Positions 62,978 through 64,000 of a stretch of 64,000 bases of DNA are shown piece after piece. Origin of the DNA: Marinibacterium profundimaris (GTDB lineage: Bacteria > Pseudomonadota > Alphaproteobacteria > Rhodobacterales > Rhodobacteraceae); NCBI RefSeq assembly GCF_002210095.1, contig NZ_AQQR01000006.1, positions 1 to 64,000 on the forward strand. Direction: 5' to 3'. The position numbers and the translations under genes were made by a program. How positions within the stretch are numbered: the stretch's first letter is position 1; each line of letters begins with the position of its first letter. The notes beneath the pieces are model-generated. The model did not search any database. It was not told the origin of the DNA and saw only the letters and a list, made by a program, of their open reading frames with translations.

Positions 62978-63646
62978 ATGTGTGGACGTTTTGCCGTGAC
63001 CCTGCCGCCGGACGCGATGGCGCAGCTCTTTGCCGCGCAGCCGGCCAATGACCTGCCGGATGTGCCGAATTACAACGTCTGCCCGACGGTGCAGGTGCAT
63101 GTCGTGCGCGGGGGCGAGACCGGGCGCGCCCTGGTGCCGATGCGCTGGGGCTTCCTGCCGCACTGGTACAAGTCCGAGACCGGCGGGCCGCTGCTGATCA
63201 ACGCCCGGGCCGAGACGATTGCCGAGAAGCCGGCGTTCAAGTCCGCCTGCCGCGACCGGCGCTGCATCGTGATCGCGACGGGGTTCTACGAATGGACCAA
63301 GGATGCCGATGGCAACCGGCTGCCGTGGTACATCTTTCGACAGGACGGTGAGCCCATCGCCTTTGCCGGGGTCTGGCAGGACTGGGGCAAGGACGAGGCA
63401 CGCCAGAGCACCTGCGCCATCGTGACCACCGGCGCCTCCGAGGTGATGTCGCGGATCCATCACCGGATGCCGCTGATCCTTGATCCCGACAGCTGGGCGC
63501 TGTGGCTGGGCGAGGAGGGCAAGGGCGCCGCGCGGCTTATGGCGCCGGGACGAGAGGATCTGCTGGACTTTTACCGGGTCGATCCGAAGGTGAATTCGAA
63601 CCGCGCCTCGGGGCCGGAGCTGATCGAGCCGTTCGAGGAGGAGTGA
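62978..63646 (+). CDS. SOS response-associated peptidase (SRAP, YedK/HMCES family)
   Basis: A 222-residue SRAP protein, which crosslinks to abasic sites in single-stranded DNA. Cys2 follows the start Met (M-C-G-R-F), as required after Met removal. The conserved Asn is in the P-N-Y-N-V-C segment, Glu in G-F-Y-E-W, and His in M-S-R-I-H-H-R-M-P. The ATG at 62978 is fixed by this Cys2. No LexA-like box was seen upstream. It converges on the transglutaminase gene across a strong hairpin. Confidence 0.93.
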   Translation: MCGRFAVTLPPDAMAQLFAAQPANDLPDVPNYNVCPTVQVHVVRGGETGRALVPMRWGFLPHWYKSETGGPLLINARAETIAEKPAFKSACRDRRCIVIATGFYEWTKDADGNRLPWYIFRQDGEPIAFAGVWQDWGKDEARQSTCAIVTTGASEVMSRIHHRMPLILDPDSWALWLGEEGKGAARLMAPGREDLLDFYRVDPKVNSNRASGPELIEPFEEE

Positions 63647-63690
63647 GGGCAGGGCGCCGGTTGGCTCGAGGTTTTCGACCGGGGTCTGAG

Positions 63691-63715
63691 CAAGAAAATT
63701 CGTCGAATTTTCTTG
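63691..63715. terminator. AT-rich perfect hairpin CAAGAAAATTC-gtc-GAATTTTCTTG
   Basis: The 11-bp arms are perfectly complementary around a 3-nt loop, in the convergent gap between the SRAP gene and the transglutaminase gene. T-rich sequence within the 3' arm on either strand makes it suitable as a bidirectional terminator. It is AT-rich compared with its surroundings. Confidence 0.75.
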
Positions 63716-63747
63716 GACCCGCGCGATGCGGACAGGGACACCCCCCC

Positions 63748-64000
63748 TCAGACCACCGGCACCACGTCCACGCTGTGGCTTGTCGCGTGCAGGCCCGCGG
63801 TCCGCAGCGACCCCTTCACCGGCGCCACGTCGGCGTAGTCCCGGCCCATCGCGACGGTGATGTGATCCTCGCCCACGCGCATGTCATTGGTCGGGTCCAT
63901 CTCGACCCATCCCATCTCGGACCCGCACCAGGCGCGGATCCAGGCATGCATCGCATCCGCCCCGTCCAGCCGCGCCTCGCCCTCGGGCGGCTCGGTCCGC
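63748..64000 (-). CDS. Transglutaminase-like family protein (partial, C-terminal end)
   Basis: The visible C-terminal 83 codons of a leftward gene whose start is beyond the right edge. The frame is open from 64000 to the stop at 63748. A-M-H-A-W-I-R-A-W has the catalytic His, and V-E-M-D-P-T-N-D has the catalytic Asp of the transglutaminase core. The Cys would be upstream, outside the window. These bacterial proteins may act as proteases or in crosslinking. Only the end is seen, so its N-terminal domains cannot be described. Confidence 0.85.
   Translation of the reverse strand, partial: RTEPPEGEARLDGADAMHAWIRAWCGSEMGWVEMDPTNDMRVGEDHITVAMGRDYADVAPVKGSLRTAGLHATSHSVDVVPVV

Overview
This 64 kb window is chromosomal DNA of a GC-rich alphaproteobacterium of the Rhodobacterales (Roseobacter type). 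The evidence is the gene content and local order: hmuSTUV, pcm-tolC-PopZ-like, xerC-DUF484, ruvCAB, a DUF1127 protein, DUF6280, a DUF3253 protein and MerR-controlled acyl-CoA genes. Almost every coding stretch is an ordinary housekeeping or transport gene. No prophage, CRISPR array, toxin-antitoxin pair or defence island was seen. The only mobile-element trace is a probable IS3-family end at the extreme left edge, 117 bp from a tRNA-Cys.

Layout. 0-2.5 kb: IS end, tRNA-Cys, then a metallophosphoesterase and a diacylglycerol-kinase-like lipid kinase. 2.8-12.1 kb: a haem-uptake locus of two divergent operons. Leftward lie a haem receptor, a small exported protein and exbB-exbD-exbD-tonB. Rightward lie hmuS-hmuT-hmuU-hmuV. 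The receptor frame carries an in-frame TAA at codon 395. 12.3-17.9 kb: pcm, tolC, a long acidic PopZ-like protein, DUF6280 and efp. 18.2-29.4 kb: a stand-alone ABC transmembrane domain, a secreted caspase-YARHG protein overlapping an M15-like peptidase, ygfZ, a glycosyltransferase, an MsbA-like exporter with a protein phosphatase, two PLP aminotransferases and an enoyl-CoA hydratase. 29.7-40.2 kb: DUF1992, valS, DUF3253, ogt, a GreA-C-like protein, xerC-DUF484, tal and priA. 40.6-47.7 kb: MFS, MATE, prmA, DUF1127 and ruvCAB. 47.8-59.1 kb: a fatty-acid oxidation region (FadB-type enzyme, NTF2-like protein, cupin, thiolase, GST, acyl-CoA dehydrogenase, two MerR regulators, two PaaI thioesterases) and a second MATE pump. 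59.3-64 kb: an ArsC-like protein, pyrD, DUF952, a 5'-nucleotidase, an SRAP protein and a partial transglutaminase.

The most unusual content is between the genes. A structured repeat family recurs here: five full copies with two or three hairpins, whose second stem changes sequence while staying complementary, plus eight half copies. The copies bracket intergenic regions, mostly where two genes converge. Two kinds of cargo sit inside the brackets. One is a pair of CGTTTTGTACA sites exactly 32 bp apart (two loci). The other is an 18-bp palindrome followed by a conserved TTTGAA(A)TCAAG block (two loci). Two further intergenic regions hold runs of GC-rich hairpins, mostly with three-base loops. 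The DUF1127 gene has a leader that can fold into a terminator-like hairpin inside an outer stem touching its Shine-Dalgarno sequence. These, and the nonsense codon in the haem receptor, are the items to check first.
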